The position numbers and the translations under genes are program-made. From assembly GCF_963675165.1 (NCBI RefSeq), contig NC_087379.1, positions 6,658,839 through 6,722,838 of the forward strand: a DNA stretch of 64,000 nt, in the 5' to 3' direction. Under the pieces are notes generated by a model. That model did not search any database. It was not told where the DNA came from and saw nothing but the letters and a program-made list of their open reading frames with translations. Positions 61,267 to 64,000 of this stretch are shown here, in pieces; positions within the stretch are counted from its first letter, which is position 1, and the number at the start of each line of letters is the position of its first letter. This DNA comes from Halichondria panicea. Its lineage: Eukaryota; Porifera; Demospongiae; Suberitida; Halichondriidae.

Positions 61267-64000
61267 TCACAATACAATATTAACACACACTTTGTCAGTT
61301 ACTACTACGCCAGTTTCAGTCTCTGAGCTGGGTACATCACAACAATAGAGTCCTGGCAGAGCTGCTTTCCCAGTAGAGCTATTAGAGTAAGGCTGACGAT
61401 TCAATCGAATAACTTTATCTCCTCTGTTTCGATATATCTCATCTCCCGTGGCTCGCACAAAAATTTTCAACTGATCAGGTCCGTTACAATTTCCAATCCT
61501 CCTTGCTTGGCAACAATCAGTTAAACCAGCCCGAAATATTAATCCATTATCGTCTTCACCGATATCATTCAGTTGTATACTAGAGCCGTTTGGGAACAAG
61601 TGACCATTTAGTTCAAAGGTGAGTGGGGAGGAACATTGGTCAGGGTTGATGCATTTCGACTGTGTTTCATCTAAGACTGTTCCCAGAGGACAGGAGCATC
61701 CAGAGCGACAGAGGGCTATGCAGAGTGGGGCGGGGTCTTTGCAGGTGGATGGACAAGCCGAGGCACACGTACTGAACACTTCACCTTCATTGTCACACGC
61801 AGGGGCTGCAGGAGGGGATCGAGGAGGATTTGATTAATGCACAACACTGAAAGTACCCATTACACAAGTTACATGTTATATAATTATAATGATCAAATGC
61901 ATACAAGACAAGATACAGTAGGCCATAAGTGGTTGGCGCACAAATAGTAGTCATGCAGTCATAAGGTCCTGTGGTAGATTGATACGAACGAGAGGTATGC
62001 ATATATTAGCTGCATGATATTGACTCTGTTGATACATAGTTGATGTACTAACTCACGAATGCATGTTGGTTGTTGCCCAGTCCACTCTCCATTGATACAT
62101 TGTCTCTGTGTTCTGCCGACCAGCTCGTAGGGTGCGTTACACTCAAACACTGCCAGTGAGCCCAGCGTCACCCCAGTCACCTCCATCTTACCATTCTCAA
62201 AACCATCCTCAAATGGTTCACAATCCTTAACTGTAAGTATAAAACGTCGCACAACAGGTAAATGTAAGTATTACTAAGCTAATAATGCTAGAGTTATGGC
62301 CACTTAGTTCCAAAAACAGCTTGGGCCAATTTCAGCAGAAAAACACCAACAGGATTTTAAACTTGTATATGTAGCCTGTACGCCAAAATGAAATGAACTC
62401 ATAGACTCGAAAGTAATCATTGATGCAGTGAGATTAATTATGTAACCAAGCCCACATGCACGATCAGATTGAAAGCAAAGAATGCATGAAACAGTTCCAC
62501 TCACTGCAGGTCGGCTCTCTCCCTGCCCAGCGTCCATTAGGTCTACACTCTCTGAAGTTAGAGCCAGATAGTGAGTAGCCATTGTTACACATGTACAGGG
62601 CAAAGGAACCATCATTCATGTACTGTATAGCTCCATTCTCCGGTACTGAAAGCTTTTCACATAATACGCCTGTATGTGTATAAGGTTATGGATCAGTTCA
62701 TGCATGAGCAAGAAAGAGGATCAATACACACTCTGTATTATATACTATGTGAATGAATTGTTGTGGCATTATACCTTCACAGCTTGGGGTCGACTCGCTC
62801 CATGATGCAGCAGAGAGTTGACACACCCTCTCTCGGGGTCCAGAGATCATGAAGCCAGGCTCACACGAGTATCTAGCCACAGAACCAACAGAATTGCTCG
62901 GCTTTGACACGACTCCATTCTCTAGTGGCTCCAGCTCATCACACTCAAAACCTACAGTGGGATGTTGAGTATCCACACTTAAACAAATCCTCTCCAACGT
63001 AAGTGTACGATCATGATATATGGAGAGCTAACTTCTGCACACATAATACTAACCTGATGGTGCGACAGTAGGAGGGGGGCATGTCACCTCAGGACAGGTG
63101 GTAGTTGGAGGACAGATTGTGGGGGGCATTGTAGGGGGGCACATAGGGCACTCGGTGCAGGTTACAGGAGGGAGGACGGTAGGAGGAGGTGGGCAAGTAG
63201 GTGTGGGACACTCTGTGGATGGTGGACATTCGGTGCAGGTCACGGTAGGGGGGCACACTGGTGGAAGTAGCGTGGGACAGGAGGGACAGGTGGGAGGCGA
63301 AGGGGAGGAAGGGGCTAGTGGAGGTAACAAAGAAGAGCATCAATTAACTTCAGACGATAATCAATATTAAAAGACAACACTGTGAATTCACTAGTACGTA
63401 TACATTAATTTATATACATGGGTTGCATCATTATGTTTCTTTTCTAACAGTCGTACCTTGAACACACTCTGGTTCCAGTCCAGTCCAAGTACCGTCCATC
63501 TGACAGAATCTCAGACGGTCGCCGGTGACAAAGTACCCCTCACTGCAAGTGTACTCTGCTACTGAGTTGAGCCTGGTACCATCTCTAAGAGACACACGTC
63601 CGTTGGGGGGACTGGACAGTGCACCACAGGTAATGGCTGTACAAGAAATGCAAGGAATTAAATGGCTAGCATAGTTTGAATTAAGGTTTAAACTTCAGAT
63701 GTACAACATCCAAATTCGATTATAGAATACCATCTGAACAGGTTTCTTGTAAGCTCTCAGAAAATTATGAATTTGGATCACCAGAACTCTAGATATACAG
63801 AGTCGACTATACAATCATGCACTGAGCATTTAGTTGTATCATACTTACGTTCACAAGTTGGTACGTCTCCACTCCAAGTCTCGTCCGGCCGACACACTCG
63901 CCTCGAATCACCCACCAGACTGAATCCGTTATCACAGAAGTACCTTGCACTACCGCCCACAAGGGAGGACATGAGCACAACCTCTCCACTGAGGGGAGAA
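61267..64000 (-). CDS. Gene 6: 3' part with CCP, CPT, TIL and Ig domains (5' end outside window)
   Basis: Exons from the right edge: 63849-64000 or beyond (CCP with ETWSGDVPTCE), 63457-63636 (CCP, GTWTGLEPECVQ), 63054-63314 (87-codon CPT exon), 62775-62951 (CCP, SWSESTPSCE), 62505-62669 (CCP, GRWAGREPTC), 62057-62230 (CCP, GEWTGQQPTC), and 61267-61805. The last exon combines a TIL-type Cys-rich domain (CASACPSTCKDPAPLC, CRSGCSCPLGTVLDE) with the terminal Ig-like domain, stop TGA at 61267. Borders are GT-AG and phase 1-1. TIL domains are known from protease inhibitors and von Willebrand-type proteins; inhibitor activity is not implied. The family resemblance of its last exon to genes 3 and 5 suggests that an Eph-like module lies upstream, outside the window. 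No transmembrane segment is visible. Confidence 0.8.

Overview
The window is eukaryotic and almost certainly from a sponge, probably a demosponge. The evidence is short phase-matched GT-AG introns, AT-rich introns full of small inverted-repeat transposons, and large tandem families of secreted or surface proteins built from Eph-type, fibronectin III, sushi (CCP) and Ig-like domains. The Ig-like domain, with a paired-cysteine centre and a YRCxIPD-type end, resembles those of sponge receptors. The species is not determined. Exon coordinates and lengths below were worked out by hand from splice signals and reading phase; no search was run.

Region 1 (1-12.7 kb, minus strand) is the 5' part of an ankyrin-repeat gene that runs off the left edge. 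Most of its repeats are single 99-nt, phase 0-0 exons copied in tandem together with their introns and the transposons inside them. Region 2 (13-20 kb) holds single-copy genes: a small unrecognised three-exon gene (minus), a PXYLP1-like histidine acid phosphatase with one frame discontinuity (minus), and a two-exon sorting nexin of the PXA-RGS-PX-nexin C class (plus, SNX25-like).

Region 3 (20.2-64 kb, all minus strand) is the striking part: a tandem array of genes and gene relics whose ectodomain follows the order of Eph receptor tyrosine kinases (ligand-binding domain, Cys-rich GCC2/GCC3 module, two FN3 domains), with no kinase domain seen anywhere. Gene 1 (20215-23188) is a complete 833-residue single-pass membrane protein with an 18-residue tail. 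Gene 3 (30150-39845) joins three complete Eph-like ectodomains in one 2350-codon reading frame. Gene 5 (53330-60978) joins two. Genes 2 and 4 have one each and carry frame lesions. A further relic lies at 41.8-44.6 kb, and a decayed 3' end with a stray ligand-binding fragment lies at 49.2-51.7 kb. A seventh gene enters from the right edge. Between the Eph modules and the C termini are Cys-Pro-Thr-rich repeat exons, Ig-like exons, CCP exons and one TIL exon, nearly all phase 1-1.

Internal Eph modules start at the same CAG|AT position inside the first exon and so lack the signal peptide. This explains how whole ectodomains could be chained in frame. Only gene 1 has a transmembrane exon; the readable 3' ends of the others stop after an Ig-like domain, so as read they are secreted. 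Taken together this looks like a rapidly evolving, kinase-less, multi-headed Eph-like extracellular recognition family. Its function (adhesion, self/non-self recognition or microbe binding) is inference.
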